This document shows positions 10,538 through 22,344 of a stretch of 64,000 nucleotides of DNA, one piece after another (position 1 is the stretch's first letter; the number at the start of each line of letters is the position of its first letter). A program made the translations under genes and the position numbers. Under the pieces are notes generated by a model. The model had not been told where the DNA came from and made no database searches. It worked only from the letters and a program-made list of their open reading frames with translations. Origin of the DNA: Glebionis coronaria (lineage: Eukaryota; Streptophyta; Magnoliopsida; Asterales; Asteraceae); NCBI GenBank assembly GCA_025667525.1, contig CM046881.1:500423627-500487626 (forward strand). The letters run 5' to 3'.

Positions 10538-12696
10538 TCAGATATATGCCTCTTCAGCAGCCAAACTCTGGAAGTGTCTTTGGTTGAATGGTAGAAAATA
10601 TTGGACCTTTGTGTTCCCGTTGAACCTTGACTTTGGTACCTGCACTTTCATCATTAGTTTGTATGCTTGCGTTTGGGTTAGTGATATCTTTGTTAGAACC
10701 GTGTGGGGTTTACAGTGACCCTTTGTCATGCTAGAGGAAAATATCTTTTTAGTAGGAACCCACCTAAGACTTATTGTTTTGAAGATTCTACTCATGGGTA
10801 TCCACTTAAGACAAGGTCTAGGAAACATAGTTTTCGCATGACTTATTGGGAGAAAACCTATTTCTTGGATGGTTTCGTCTTTGAGGTAGTCTAGAATAGG
10901 AGTTCACCTTTTTCAAGACTTTTGTTATACAATCATCATGAATAGCATTTAAGACACATTTGTTACATATCGTGCAAAAAAAGTGCTTAGCATCCGAGAA
11001 GGATCTAGAGTTCCTAGGGTAGTTAGATTTGTGCACATCTGAGAAGGGTCTAGAATTCCTAGATGTGTGATTAAATCTCCTAGGTTTTTGTTTGCTCCTA
11101 TCTCTTGCTTGTGTCTTTTTCTTAGCATCCTCTAGATAGATTTGATGACGCGTGTCATTTGAACTATGCCTTGACATATTGTTGGAACTATTTCTAGAGT
11201 TGCTAGATGCAATCATGTGATCAGGTTTTGCAGTTACAGATTTTCTTAAGCAGGATCTAGTTTGTAAAGTGAATGGTTTTGACAAATTGCTACTCACGTC
11301 AAATTGGGATGCAAACCTCTAGTTCGATGTTTTGGGTCGTTCAGATTTAAACGCATTCGGTTGTCTAGCTACTGAGCGGTTTCTTAATGGTAGAAAAGAA
11401 GTTTTCCCCAAGACTGACTATTTTGCAAACTTAGTATCCACACTATTTCCTTTAAACTTACTTAATTCATTTTTCACAGCTACAAGTGCAAACACCTTTC
11501 CCTAAATTTGAGCTTTTAATTGCTTATTTTGTAGAAGTAATTTAGTGACACGTTATTCTAGATCGATGTTCATATTGTCAAATATGTCGTGATTATCATT
11601 CGCTTCATTACTTTCTACAATGTCGATAGATTGCACATATATTTCACTTAATGAAGCAGACAGAGGAATTTGATTTTGAGAAGCCAACTTTGATTCTAAC
11701 AAATTAAATTGTTTCACAAAATGTTCTTTTTCCGCTTTAGAATCTTGAATCTTACGATCCAATTTTTGTTCAAGAACAACCTTTACAACTTTTTCAAAAT
11801 AAGCTTCAAATTTGTCATTTTTCTTTGAAAATTCGAGTTTGGCATCCTCAAAATCTTTTTTCTTTTGAGCTAACATAGTTTCGAGCTCTTGAATCTTTGA
11901 ATCAACATCTTGGTCACTCTGACTCTCATTATTACTCATATTTGATGAATCAGATATGGTATTACTATCAACCTTTTCCAACAGAGCTTTGTCAAAAATG
12001 GTTTTCAGATTGCTTAGTATGTTGATGATCATCATGTTTAGCAGTTAAATGCACCTCAACCATTAGCTCATCGTCATATATGGGTCTGATATCCGCAACG
12101 TCGGCTGTGTTATCAGTCTCTGAGCTGTTGATGGTATGCTGTTTTGTTGATTCTATCAGGCTGCTTTCTGTGACAATCGAACAAACATCCAATGCTTGAC
12201 CTTTGTCGACATTACTCACTTTCGTCTACATCATTCTTTTATTCACCCTTCTTTCAAGTTTCCATTTATGACGTGTTCTTTCAGCAATGGACTTCTTGAC
12301 ATTACTTATGTGATGGAGGAGCTTCTCTTTGTAATCGTGAAGATATAATGCCTTGTCCTTTGACTCAATGAATTGCTGAATCTGGTTGTAGAGAACTAAA
12401 AAGGCTGCCATGGATTCAATCTCTTGAAAATCATCTTTTTCAAGTTGCATGTGAAGTTGATTCATGTTGAGTATGAACGTGCTGTTGAGTGTTCCAACCT
12501 CTTGACTAAGTAGTCGAATGAATAGCTGGTTGTATTCGATTTCCGTATTAGTTCATATGATGAGTTCTTTTGAAAGAGTTTGAAGGCCTGACTGAAGTAG
12601 CTTGAAATGTTCCATACATCGCTCTGTTGCTTTCAACATCTTATATTTGATTGCATGAACATCACTTGTATCTGAATTCGAGCTGTTGTTGGACAT
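10538..12696 (-). pseudogene. Gag-like coiled-coil protein of the E0 copia element, broken by stops
   Basis: An ATG at 12696-12694 opens an MSNNSSNSDTSDV start, followed by a helical segment to about 12226, an acidic segment containing ETDNTADVADIRPIYDDELM (12120-12060), a Lys/Glu-rich coiled coil (about 11950-11600), a basic Ser/Asn/Arg tract (11297-10990), and a CTICNKCVLNAIHDDC cysteine box near 10980-10930. The last part (10828-10538) carries LRWVPTKKIF. This order matches my recollection of the large Gag of a copia family common in Asteraceae. Stops occur near 12559 and 12229, with further breaks near 12000 and 11300. The protease and integrase that should follow are absent. Confidence 0.6.
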
Positions 12697-13028
12697 TGTT
12701 GTTGAGTGTGAATGGATTACGGATGTTTAGTAGATGTGTTGTAATGAGTTGTGGTTGGAATTCCGAAAAATGATGATATTTTTTAGTCCGATATAAAATT
12801 CTTCAGTCCGATATTTTTTAGACCGAAATTTTTTTGAATAGCCAAACTTTGAAATCGAAGCAGAAAAAGCTTAAAACTAGTATGGAAAAAAATATGATAT
12901 AAGTTGACGTAAATTTTTTAACTCTTTTTCTTTATAATTTTTTTTGGAAATGATGCTTCGAGATCAAGTGTGAGGGTGGCTAAGTCTCACAAAGGATGAA
13001 ACAAAAATTTGTATAGATACCTAAAAAT
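12697..13028. other. Leader region of E0
   Basis: No gene. AGTCCGATAT occurs twice near 12786-12820 and a diverged copy follows. A stretch near 12973-12995 (AAGTGTGAGGG) resembles the polypurine tract of E1, but no LTR start follows it. Confidence 0.4.
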
Positions 13029-13038
13029 TTGATATTTC

Positions 13039-13360
13039 TGGTATTCCAAATCTATAATTTCGGTAGTCACAAATTCAACATTTCTGGTAGTAAAGAGTTT
13101 AACATCTCCGGTATATCACAACTTTGTATATCTCCGGTAGTCAAAATTCCTAAATCTCTGGTACTAAAAAAAAATGATAATTCCGGTAGTCACAAATTCA
13201 ACATTTCCAGTAGTAGAAAATTTAACATCTCCGGTAGTCAAAATTCCTATATCTCCGGTACCACATTTAATATCTCTGGTACTCCACAATTCCGGTGCCT
13301 AAATTCTGGTACAATATTTCCGGTACCCAATTTAATATCTCTGGTACTATATTTCTGGTA
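13039..13360. repeat. Array of 16 copies of a CYGGTA motif
   Basis: CTGGTA or CCGGTA (two variants: CCAGTA, CCGGTG) starts at 13039, 13061, 13084, 13108, 13133, 13158, 13183, 13207, 13231, 13255, 13276, 13292, 13306, 13320, 13341 and 13355. Spacing is 22-25 bp for the first ten, then 14-21 bp. The surrounding bases are AT-rich and only partly conserved (often ...AATATCT or AAATTCC before the core). The last copy overlaps the insertion point of E1. Confidence 0.85.
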
Positions 13361-13362
13361 CG

Positions 13363-14793
13363 TGATTGGTGTATTTTGCATACACCTAATAGCATGTTAA
13401 TTTAGCCTTGTTATATATTTATGTTTTGTTATACATGTACTTTTAATGTGTTTTGTGATTATGTAGGTTACGAGTGAAATGGAATAAAATGGCCGTTTAA
13501 ATAATTTTTTGGAGAAAAGACATTGTGAGCGCCGATAAGTGAAGAAGAAATATTGAAGAAAAAGATTTGAGCGCGTCACAATATTTTCGGTCATCTTTTA
13601 TTGGTCCGGGTTCGTTTGAGAAATTATTGGCGTTGGGTTATTTTCTATTGGGCCAAAGTTATTATATCCCAAAAGAATAAAAGAAAAAAAAATTAAAAAA
13701 AAAATTCTTTTGCCCAATATCTAATAGTAAACCGACTAAAAAGGTTTACATATATTGAAGGAATTGAGGGGCTTGAGGAAAAAAAGACGGCTAAAAAGAA
13801 AGAAATCAATTGCAGCGGGGTCGACATAAAGGGACACATCACACAACAGGAAAAGAGAAGAATTGCAAAGACAGGGAAGTGAGGTCGACATTATTAAACA
13901 AAAAAAAAGAGTGACTAGTTTTTGTTAGTCGTCTTTTTGGAAGACTCTTGGTGCAAGATTGATATTAAAAAAAATCACACAAGTTGTGAGTGGAGATTTG
14001 GATAGAAAAAAACAGTGGAAGGACACATTTATTTAGAAGACAAGAAGAAAAATTGCAATTGATTGCAAGTGGATGTTGAACAGTGTATTGTGGCCCGAGT
14101 ACACCACGATGTCCGGCTAATTTTGTTGTAATTCCTTCTGATAACTTTATTTATGGTTTGATCATTATTTTTGGATTATCATATTTTTATTACGTTGATT
14201 TATGATTTATTTATAAATTATTTTTATTGATTTAATATTATGTTTAATTATTTGTGCGAGAAAATTTATTTTTAGTTAACAATGCATACTTATTCTATTT
14301 AGTTAAAGAAAAAGATGGTCGTACAATCAACATAAGTTGTATCTAAATAAATTGTTAAAACATAATTATTGGTTGGATTAATATAAAAATTATTATCGCG
14401 AGTCATTGATAAATATAATAAATGCCGACATTAGTTCATTCATATTAAGTCAAAATAATTTTTGTAAATGAACTAAAAAGTTGCAATAATTTATAACTGG
14501 GATCAACCATAAATATTAGGAGCTGGAATAGATTATATTTTTCTTTTAATTGTTTACATCTTCATTTTATTTTTCTAGATTTATTGTTAGTTTAATAAGT
14601 ATTTTAATTTTTAATCAGTATTTTTATTGTCAAGAGTATTTTAGTTGTTAGATTTCAAAACCAAAACTTTTATTGATCAGTGATCACCCTAAAACTTAAC
14701 TATAACCACATATTCCTCGTGGATCGATACCCGCTTACCCTATCTAGTATAAGGTAATTAGGTTATTTTTGACCGGCACTTCGACGTCGGTCA
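13363..14793 (+). repeat. 5' LTR of E1
   Basis: Starts TGATTGGTGTATTTTGC, repeated at 22345, and ends GACGTCGGTCA just before the primer site, so about 1431 bp. The first 860 bp align with the partial 3' LTR. Confidence 0.85.
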
Positions 14794-14797
14794 AAAA

Positions 14798-14817
14798 TTT
14801 GGCGTTGCTGCCGGGGA
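14798..14817 (+). promoter_or_regulatory. Primer-binding site of E1
   Basis: TTTGGCGTTGCTGCCGGGGA lies 4 bp after the LTR. It is the Athila-type primer site with a GCC to GTT change relative to the usual TGGCGCCGTTGCC form. Confidence 0.7.
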
Positions 14818-14949
14818 ATATTGAGCGTTTCGTTTAAGTTTTTGTTAATATTTTTCTTAAATAAAATAAAAAATACAAAAAGATTTTATTTTTCTTGTTT
14901 GTTTGTTTGTTTGTTTTATTTTGTTTCTTGTGAGTGTGCAGGTTAGTGT

Positions 14950-16545
14950 ATGCGCACGCGTAGATCGGGACGTACATCACCGTTAGCTTACGATCCTAAG
15001 GTTGAGAAAAGTGCATGGTTGAGGAGGAAAACGTTCCGATAGTTTTCTACTAATCTTAATTTTTTAGGTTTAGCAAAGCTTTTCGCTGAAATGCCAGGTG
15101 ATGACGATGTTGACGGAGATGCTAGTGGAGGTAGTAGCGGAGAAGAATCCCCACCACGGGGTGTTGATTCTTATTACAGGCCGAGGATCTTTGAGGATCC
15201 CTCACCTATCGTTTATCCGAATCCGGTTAAAGGAGTTACAAGTAACTTCAGGATCCAGCCGAACCTCATAGCAATCTTGCCAGTGTTTAGAGGTCGTGAG
15301 GAGCCATATGCACATTTGCGAGAGTTCTTCTCAATTACTGACACACATTAGGTTAATAACATTACCAAGGATGAGGTAAGACTTCGCCTTTTTCCTTTTT
15401 CTCTTAAAGATCAAGCTAAGGACTGGCTCTCATCTCTTGAGCCAGGTAGTATTAACTCATGGTCTGAAATGCAAGCTGCTTTTATTGAGGAATTTTATCC
15501 TATAAGTAAAACTGATGCCATTAGAAATAAGATTAAATCCTTTCGTCAAATCCCAGGCGAACAATTTCATGAAGCATTTAGTAGACTTAAGGAGTTATTA
15601 AGAACATGCCCTCATCATGATGTTCCAAAATGGGAGCTTGTCAAAGTCTTCTATGATGGGTTGGATTATAACAACCAACAATTTGTGATGGCCACTAGTG
15701 GGGGTATGTTTTTCTCACGACCTATGGAGGAAGAATGGGAGTTTTTTGAAAAACTAAGCAAAGGTTCCAAGACCCAAGCTTTAGTGGATCGAAACAACCA
15801 CCCATCTTCCGCCAATTCTATATCTAACCAATGTGGCACAAATTTTGAAATTAGCGAGTTAAGTAAGAAAGTTGATCTTTTGTTGGAAAATCTAGGGAAA
15901 GGTGTTCCAAATGTGTCTAATGTGTCATATAGAGAGTGTTCAATGTGTGGTGATCCAAGTCACTCAGTCGATTATTGTGAAATTTGGGGGCCACCACCAA
16001 ATAAGGAGGTGAATGAAGTCTATGGAGGTCGTCCACGAAATGACCCATTCTCCGAAAGTTACAATCCTGGATGGCGCAATCACCCCAACTTCCGTTTGAA
16101 AGATGAAGACACTCGCCCTAATAATGCCCAACAAAAACACTATGGTTACAAACTAAGGTATGAGGGTGGAGATTCATCTAACTTCCAACAAAATTCTTAC
16201 AATCATAAGCCACAACAACAATATCCAAATCAGGGCCAAGGGCAAGATGATAACCGCCTCTTGAACCTTGACCGAAAGTTTGATAGGCTTATGGATTCAT
16301 TGTCTACCAACAATCAAGATATCAATAGAAAATTCGAGGTCACCAATCAGAGACACGAGACCACTACCAAATCTATTGCAGCTCTTGAGAGACAAGTTGG
16401 TCAACTGGCGGATCAATTAAACAAACGAGATGAGGGAAAGCTACCGAGCTACCCCACCATGAATCCCGCACACAAGAAAAATGGAAATGAGCATGTGAAT
16501 ATGGTGACATCTCTTCGAAATGGTAAAATCTACAACAATGACTAG
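14950..16545 (+). pseudogene. E1 gag (Athila-type capsid and nucleocapsid), stops in frame
   Basis: The natural start is ATG 14950 (MRTRRSGRTSPLAYDP), not the later ATG at 15091. The frame holds stops at 15040-15042, 15349-15351 and 16543-16545. The retrotransposon capsid domain spans about 15360-15700 (VRLRLFPFSLKDQAKDWL, then TCPHHDVPKWE). A zinc knuckle CSMCGDPSHSVDYC (CX2CX4HX4C) sits at 15937-15978. After it come a Gln/Asn-rich linker and a coiled-coil segment ending near 16430. Gag would package the element RNA. The same frame continues into pol, as in Athila elements. Confidence 0.85.
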
Positions 16546-17775
16546 GGAATTCCAGATTCTCCCGATGTCGAGGATTTCGTTACTGATGACGAAATTATTG
16601 TTGAAGGTAAAAATTCTGATAATGTTAAGTCTGGTTTTGAGTTGGTAAATGATTTCTTAAATGATTTTCCTATACCAACAACACGGAATCCTAAAGTTAC
16701 CGAATCTCCCGAAGTTGGGGAGGGTGGTGTGTCCAACACACCTTACCCTACGACTTTGGAGAAATCAGTATCTACAAGGTTAGCTAAAAAGGGTCCTCAT
16801 GTTGAGGATATGTGGGAGACTTTCAAGTAAGTTAAAATCAATCTCCCCCTTATTGATGTTATCAAGCAAATTCCTGCATACGCCAACTTTTTAAAGGACT
16901 TGTGTACCCAAAAGAGGAAGCTGAAGGCGTCTTTGCCTAAAAAGATTGACCTAACTGAGCTTGTTAGTGCGGTCTTATCTAGCTCTCTTCCTCCTAAATT
17001 CAAAGATCCTGGAGCACCATTTATTTCAGTTGTGGTGGGAAATATTGCCATTAAGAAGGCGCTTCTTGATCTTGGTGCCAGTATCAACATCCTTCCTACT
17101 AGTTTGGTCGATAAGTATGACTTAGGAACTCTTCGTAAGACAGACACCATTATTTCCTTAGCCGATCGATCTACCAAAATTCCTAGAGGTATCTTAGAGG
17201 ATGTTATTGTGAAAGTTGATGACTTCTACTACCCAGTTGACTTCTTTGTTATGGACACCGAGTCACCATACAAGGATGTTCAACCAACTATTATCCTTGG
17301 GCACCCATTCTTAGCCACGATAGCTGCTAGGATTAATTATCGAACTGGTGCCATAGATATTGCATTCGGTAATAAAAAGATAAGATTGAATGTGTTTAAT
17401 TCTATGAATTCTCCTACGATGAATGAATGTTACCAAGTAGACGTGATCGATGAGGAAGTTCAAAAGCATGCATCACGTATGCTTAAGGATGATCCTTTGG
17501 AATTATATCTAACTGGTGAGAATGAGGAGATTCTTGATGTTGCTGAAGTTCAAGAGATTCAAGAGTGTTTGGTCAGTTCTTTGGACCATCAAAACCCACC
17601 TTGGTCTTATAAAGTGGAGCCTTTGCCTTCTACTTTTGACACGGCCACGAAGCCGTCTCTAGAGGTGCCTCCAATTCTTGAGTTAAAACCTTTGCCATCC
17701 AATCTCAAATATGCTTTTCTAGGTCCTAATAATACGTTACCCGTTATTGTTGCTTATGATCTTTCTGAATCATAA
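16546..17775 (+). pseudogene. E1 gag-pol linker and aspartic protease
   Basis: Same frame as gag. A linker to about 16890 has a stop at 16828-16830. The protease follows: LLDLGASINILP with the catalytic Asp at 17068-17070, then ILGHPFLATI near 17292-17320. The DLGAS form of the active site is usual for Athila. The segment ends at TAA 17773-17775, after which the frame continues directly into reverse transcriptase. The protease domain itself is uninterrupted. Confidence 0.85.
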
Positions 17776-18989
17776 GAGGAAGCACTTCTAAAGGTGCTTT
17801 CCAAGTACAAAGAAACAGTGGGATGGACAATTGCAGATTTGAAAGGGATCAACCCTTCATTATGTATGCATCGGATTGTTACGGACCCGGATATTAAGCC
17901 AGCAAGAGATGCACAAAGGCGTCTTAATCCTAATATGAAAGAGGTAGTGAAGATAGAAGTTCTTAAATGGTTAGATGCTGGTATACTCTATCCCATCTCG
18001 GATAGTAAATGGGTAAGTCCTACTCAAACGGTGCCTAAAAAGGCCGGAATCACCGTTGTGGAAACCGAGAATGGGGAAAAATCACAACCCGACCAGTTAC
18101 CGGGTGGGGAGTTTGCATAGATTACCTTAAGCTTAATAATGCCACATCTAAAGATAACTTCCCACTACCCTTCATTGATGAAATAGTTGAGAAGCTTTCT
18201 GGTAAGAAGTTCTATTGCTTCTTGGATGGGTACTCCAGTTATAATCAAATACCCATCCATCCTGATGACCAAGCCAAAACTACCTTTACATGCCCATATG
18301 GGACATTTGCATTTCGAAGAATGCCTTTTGGCCTGTGTAATGCACCCGCTACCTTTCAGCGGTGCATGATGAGTATCTTTTCTGATATGGTTGGAGAATC
18401 TGTAGAGATATTTATGGATGCTTTCTCTATCTTTGGTCAGTCTTTTGAAAGCTGCCTTGATCAACTTGAAAGCATGTTAAAAAGATGCACCAAAACTAAT
18501 CTGGTGCTTAGTTGGGAGAAGATCCATTTCATGGTTCGAAAGGGAATTGTATTAGGGCATGTTGTGTCTGAAAAAGGATTTGAGGTTGACCGTGCCAAAG
18601 TTCAAGTAATTTCGACCCTTCCTCCTCTCACTACCATCAAAGGTGTGCGATCTTTTCTTGGTCATGTCGGGTTCTATAGGCGATTTATTAAAGATTTTAG
18701 TCCTATATCAAAGCCTCTTTATAATCTACTATTAAAAGATGCACGATTTTACTTTAATGAATCATGTCTTAAAGCATTCAACATGCTTAAGCAAAAGCTT
18801 GTAGAAGCCCCTATTCTACAATCACCTGATTGGTCGAAGTCTTTCGAGATCATGTGTGATGCGAGTGATTATGCCACTGGGGCGGTTCTAGGACAACGGA
18901 TCGATAAGAAACCCGTTGTAATCTTTTATACTAGTAAGACTTTTTCAGAAGCTCAAATGAATTACACTACTACTGAAAAAGAGTATTAG
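17776..18989 (+). pseudogene. E1 reverse transcriptase, frameshifted and with FMDD changed to FMDA
   Basis: The RT N-terminus (GINPSLCMHRI, then LNPNMKEVVK) runs in the pol frame to 18120. A frameshift near 18080 moves the true reading to another frame (GVCIDYLKLNNATSK, FLDGYSSYNQIPIHPDD, FGLCNAPATFQRCM) that stays open to 18989. The catalytic box should be FMDD; here codons at 18411-18422 read F-M-D-A, with GCT at 18420-18422 in place of the second Asp. The thumb and connection follow with SFLGHVGFYRRFIKDFS and the CDASDYATGAVLGQ start of RNase H. The enzyme would be inactive even if the frame were intact. Confidence 0.85.
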
Positions 18990-19485
18990 CCGTGGTTTTT
19001 GCTCTAGATAAGTTTAGGTCATATATTTGGGGGCATTCTAAGGTGGTAGTACTTTCAGATCATAGTGCCTTAAGACATTTTTTGACTAAGAAAGAGACAA
19101 AACCGAGGTTGCTTAGGTGGATTTTGCTTTTTACAGGAATTTAATCTAGAAATTCGGGATAAAAAGGGGTCAGAAAATGTAGTTATCGACCATTTGTCTA
19201 GAATTATCCCTCCGTCGTTCAACCCATCTGATGTGATTAAGGAAAGCTTTCCAGATGAAAGTGTGTTTGAGGTTTCTAAGGTTCCTTGGTACGCAAATAT
19301 AGTTAATTACCTAGCTGTTAAAAAGCTTCCGGAGTTTTTGTCCAAACAACAAAGAAAATACTTCTTCTCTTAGTTGAAGCATTATTTTTGGGAGGACCCG
19401 GAGCTATATAAAGTGTGTGCTGACCAAGTTGTTAGGAGATGTGTTCCCGACCACGAGCATATGGACATATTGGCTCATTGACATT
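18990..19485 (+). pseudogene. E1 RNase H and linker, frameshifted
   Basis: After a shift at about 18985 the reading continues as LAVVFALDKFRSYI, LSDHSALRHFLTKKETKPRLL and, after another shift near 19130, NLEIRDKKGSENVVIDHLSR. These are the end of gypsy RNase H. A linker follows with a stop at about 19371 and another at about 19479. No single frame is long enough to be scored as an ORF. Confidence 0.75.
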
Positions 19486-20589
19486 CTTATGCATGCGATG
19501 GACACTTTGGTGCTATGAAAACTGGGCATAAATTCCTACAAACCCGGTTTCTTTTGGCCGACTATATTCAAGGATGCCCAGTCTTTTGTAAAAGCATGTA
19601 TTCGTTTCCAACAAGTTGGTGGGATTTCAAGGCGCAATCAAATGCCTATGAATCCCATACTTGTTGTTGAGATCTTTGATGTATGAGGTATTGACTTTTT
19701 GGGACCATTCCCCACTTCCCATGGCAATGTGTACATTTTAGTGGCAGTTGATTATGTGTCTAAGTGGGTAGAGGCTGAGGCTACTAGAACAAATGACCAT
19801 AGTGTAGTTCTTAAGTTTGTTAAGAAGAATATCTTTGCTAGGCATGGAATTCCTAAGGATATCATTAGTGATTGGGGTTCCTACTTTAAGAACTTTAGAT
19901 ATGGAAAATTATTGAAACACTATGGAGTTAATCATTGGATAGCTACCCCTTATCACCCACAGACTAGTGGGCAGGTGGAAGTATCTAATAGGGAGATTAA
20001 GCGAATTTTAGAAAAGACCGTTCGTAGTGATAGGAAAGATTGTTCCTTGAGGTTAGATGATGCCTTGTGGGCATATAGGACGACTTTTAAGACTCCTATT
20101 GGTATGTCACCGTATAAGTTGGTATATGGCAAGGCATGTCATTTACCGGTTGAGATAGAGCATAGGGCTGAATGGGCAATTAAGACCGTTAATCTGGATT
20201 TAGAGAAAGCCGGCAGTTCTAGGAAACTTCAATTATTTGAATTGGATGAGATTAGACGTGATGCTTATGAAAGTTCTAGGATTTATAAGGAGAAAACCAA
20301 ATCTTTTCATGATCGACATATCACCAAGAAGTCCTTCTTGGTTGGTCAAAAAGTTTGGTTATTCAATGCTAGACTTAAGCTTTTTCCTTGTAAGTTGAGA
20401 AGTAAATGGACGGGTCCATACATTGTGACTCAAGTCTATCCACACGGAGCCATTAAAATAAAAAATATGGTGGGTGGAGAGCCTTTTAGAGTTAATGGAC
20501 ACCGTTTGAAGCCGTATGTTGAGTTGGAGAGTGAGAAGATGGAAACGGTGGATGTGGTTTACTTGGAACCACTCCAACCATCTCAATAG
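19486..20589 (+). pseudogene. E1 integrase, core and C-terminus intact, N-terminus broken
   Basis: The N-terminal zinc region is shifted and has lost one of its cysteines (ACIRFQQ near 19590). TGA at 19684-19686 replaces the Trp expected before GID. From 19687 the frame is open to 20589. The catalytic triad is complete: D at 19693-19695 (GIDFLGPF), D in IISDWGSYF (codon 19870-19872) and E in [11 protein letters not shown] (codon 19978-19980), with 35 residues between the last two. The C-terminal part has [18 protein letters not shown]. The stop is TAG 20587-20589. The core looks better kept than the RT. Confidence 0.85.
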
Positions 20590-20626
20590 CTCATATGAGT
20601 TATGTCTGGTTGAAGACGGTAAACTT

Positions 20627-20649
20627 AGCGCTTCGCGGGAGGCAACCCG
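20627..20649 (+). promoter_or_regulatory. Conserved post-pol hairpin 1 (GGGAGGCAACCC core)
   Basis: Starts 38 bp after the pol stop. GCGGG and CCCGT flank the loop AGGCAA, giving C-G pairs plus a G-U, with C-G and U-G able to extend it to 7 pairs. A copy differing at one of 23 bases lies at the matching place in N1 (45367-45389). Function unknown. Confidence 0.6.
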
Positions 20650-20900
20650 TGGTTTGTGGTTTGTAGTGTGTGATTTTCTTTTGCAATTTATTATCTTATT
20701 TTTGTGTGTGTTTAAAACTTTGCGGGTGTGTTCACTACAAACCCTCACGAGACAAAACTCGTCCAGTCGGGCTACCGAGTGGTTTAAAGGCTTGTTGCAT
20801 ACGCTAAATGCAACCGTGATTCCTACGAAAGTGAGTTAGTTTTTTGTTTTTGTGTGAGTTTGTCAAATTGATCTTTAACCAAAATTTCAATTTAAAGTTT

Positions 20901-20920
20901 TTGCATTCGGGACAATGCAA
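20901..20920 (+). promoter_or_regulatory. Conserved post-pol hairpin 2 followed by CTTTAAGT and purines
   Basis: TTGCATT pairs with AATGCAA around a CGGGAC loop, followed by CTTTAAGTTGAGAGGGG. N1 has a 20 bp hairpin of different stem sequence with the same follow-on at 45681-45700. Confidence 0.55.
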
Positions 20921-22329
20921 TGCTTTAAGTTGAGAGGGGTGGCACATGTGTTACATGTTTGGTCAAAATGGGTTAAAATGTGATTTTTGGGAAAAATTGA
21001 AATTTTTTGAGAATTTTAAATCATATTATAAGAGTCTTGTGCTAATTAGATGTGGAAGTTTCTTCTACATATACGTTTGTTGAGTGTTTGTAGATACTGA
21101 AGATTAGCTTGTGGATGATTTATTGGAGCAAGTTAGAAGATTTGGCCATAATTATCAGGTGCACCCGATTCCATTGTATAATTTGGTTATTAAATTGATT
21201 TGATTGTTTGCATGTAGTTAGGCATATGTATAATTTAGATGATCAAACCACTCCGGTTGAATTCCCTCTACTTACTTTTGCTTAGATCGAGCAAAAAGTT
21301 TGAATAAATAATATGAAATATAGTAATGTAATAGTTGGGTTAGGACACTTAGAATTGATCTTATTCGGCTCGCCGCCCGCACATGATGGCCTTAGAAAAG
21401 AGTTGGAGAACTGTCATAATTATTGGCGGTAGTCATATGCTGGGCTTTCCTATCTGATTCGTCACCCCCGCAAGGTGATACTTTAGTTGTTAGCATGGGT
21501 CAGACGCCAATTTTTATGATGGATAGCATTGCACTTAGCTGAGACAATTTTATGTGAAATAACCCAATCCTTGTATTGTTGTAATGAAATTAAGAAGATT
21601 AGTTTGATTTAGTGCATTGTATAATTAGACTATGTGGTAGATAACTCCATCATGTGATTTACCAGTAGGCACGAAGTATAGTTGTTCCCATTTAACTAAA
21701 ACGAAAAATTAATCGGTTCCCATGTGCCAATGTGTCTTAGTATGCACCTATAAGATAGATATTCACTTTTCTAAATAACTGGTCTTTATATCAACCTTAA
21801 AAGGAGTGTATAAAGCGTTCGAGATGACTTGTATAAGAAACGGTCCCAAATGGCTAAAAAAAAGAGCTTATGTGCGATGTGAAAAAAAAAGTAAAAAAAA
21901 GAAAAAAATGTGAAAAAAAGAAGAAAAAATGATGAGAAAAAAAAGTGGAAGTATGTAAGCTAAAGTATGATGGCTTATGATGTGCTCTTATGGTATAAAA
22001 ACTCCAATATTATAAAAGGTGTAAGATATTCTCACCTCTTGTTTTAGATTAATGATTAGATTGATTATAGGTGTGCATTAGGTACATTGGACACATGGTT
22101 AATTATATTGAAAAAAAAGTAAATGGAATCAATGAGAATGGTTATGCTAAGTGTTTAAGAAGGACAAAAATATTGGTAATCATTTTGGATTATTTTTCAT
22201 GTAGGGTAGTTATTAGTGTACTAGGTTAAATTTGATCTCTTTGATAGAATTTCAATGATATGATTAAAAATTATGAAATTAACATGCTTGTATATTTTTA
22301 TTTTATTTTTACTGCAGACAATAAAGATT

Positions 22330-22344
22330 AAGTGTGAGGGGGTT
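22330..22344 (+). promoter_or_regulatory. Polypurine tract of E1
   Basis: AAGTGTGAGGGGGTT abuts the 3' LTR start at 22345. Confidence 0.75.

Larger units (their letters stand above)
7171..13362 (-). mobile_element. E0: copia-like element without pol, interrupted by E1
   Basis: One LTR (7171-7523) with TGTTA/TAACA ends and an adjacent polypurine tract (7524-7533) sets the orientation as minus. Next come 3 kb with no coding capacity, then a gag-like coiled-coil gene (10538-12696), then a leader with a dense short-motif array (13039-13360). No protease, integrase or reverse transcriptase remnant is visible between gag and LTR. The 5' LTR is not seen and would lie beyond E1, which starts at 13363. 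Left flank AATGG (7166-7170) is the presumed target-site duplication inside the LINE. Confidence 0.65.
20590..22329 (+). other. E1 3' untranslated region, no env-like gene
   Basis: No reading frame of note apart from chance overlap at 20516-20839. It holds two hairpins (20627-20649 and 20901-20920), a purine-rich A/G tract (21855-21952), and otherwise AT-rich sequence. Athila elements often have an env-like ORF here; none is visible. Confidence 0.6.

Noticed and set aside
12973..12995. Polypurine tract and LTR start before E1
   Set aside because: AAGTGTGAGGG resembles the E1 tract, but no LTR start follows and the E1 LTR begins 370 bp later.
13039..13360. CRISPR-like array
   Set aside because: Plant retrotransposon context, 6 bp core, AT-rich related spacers and uneven spacing; not a CRISPR.
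20516..20839. Env-like ORF after E1 pol
   Set aside because: It mostly overlaps the integrase end in another frame; no signal peptide or membrane pattern.
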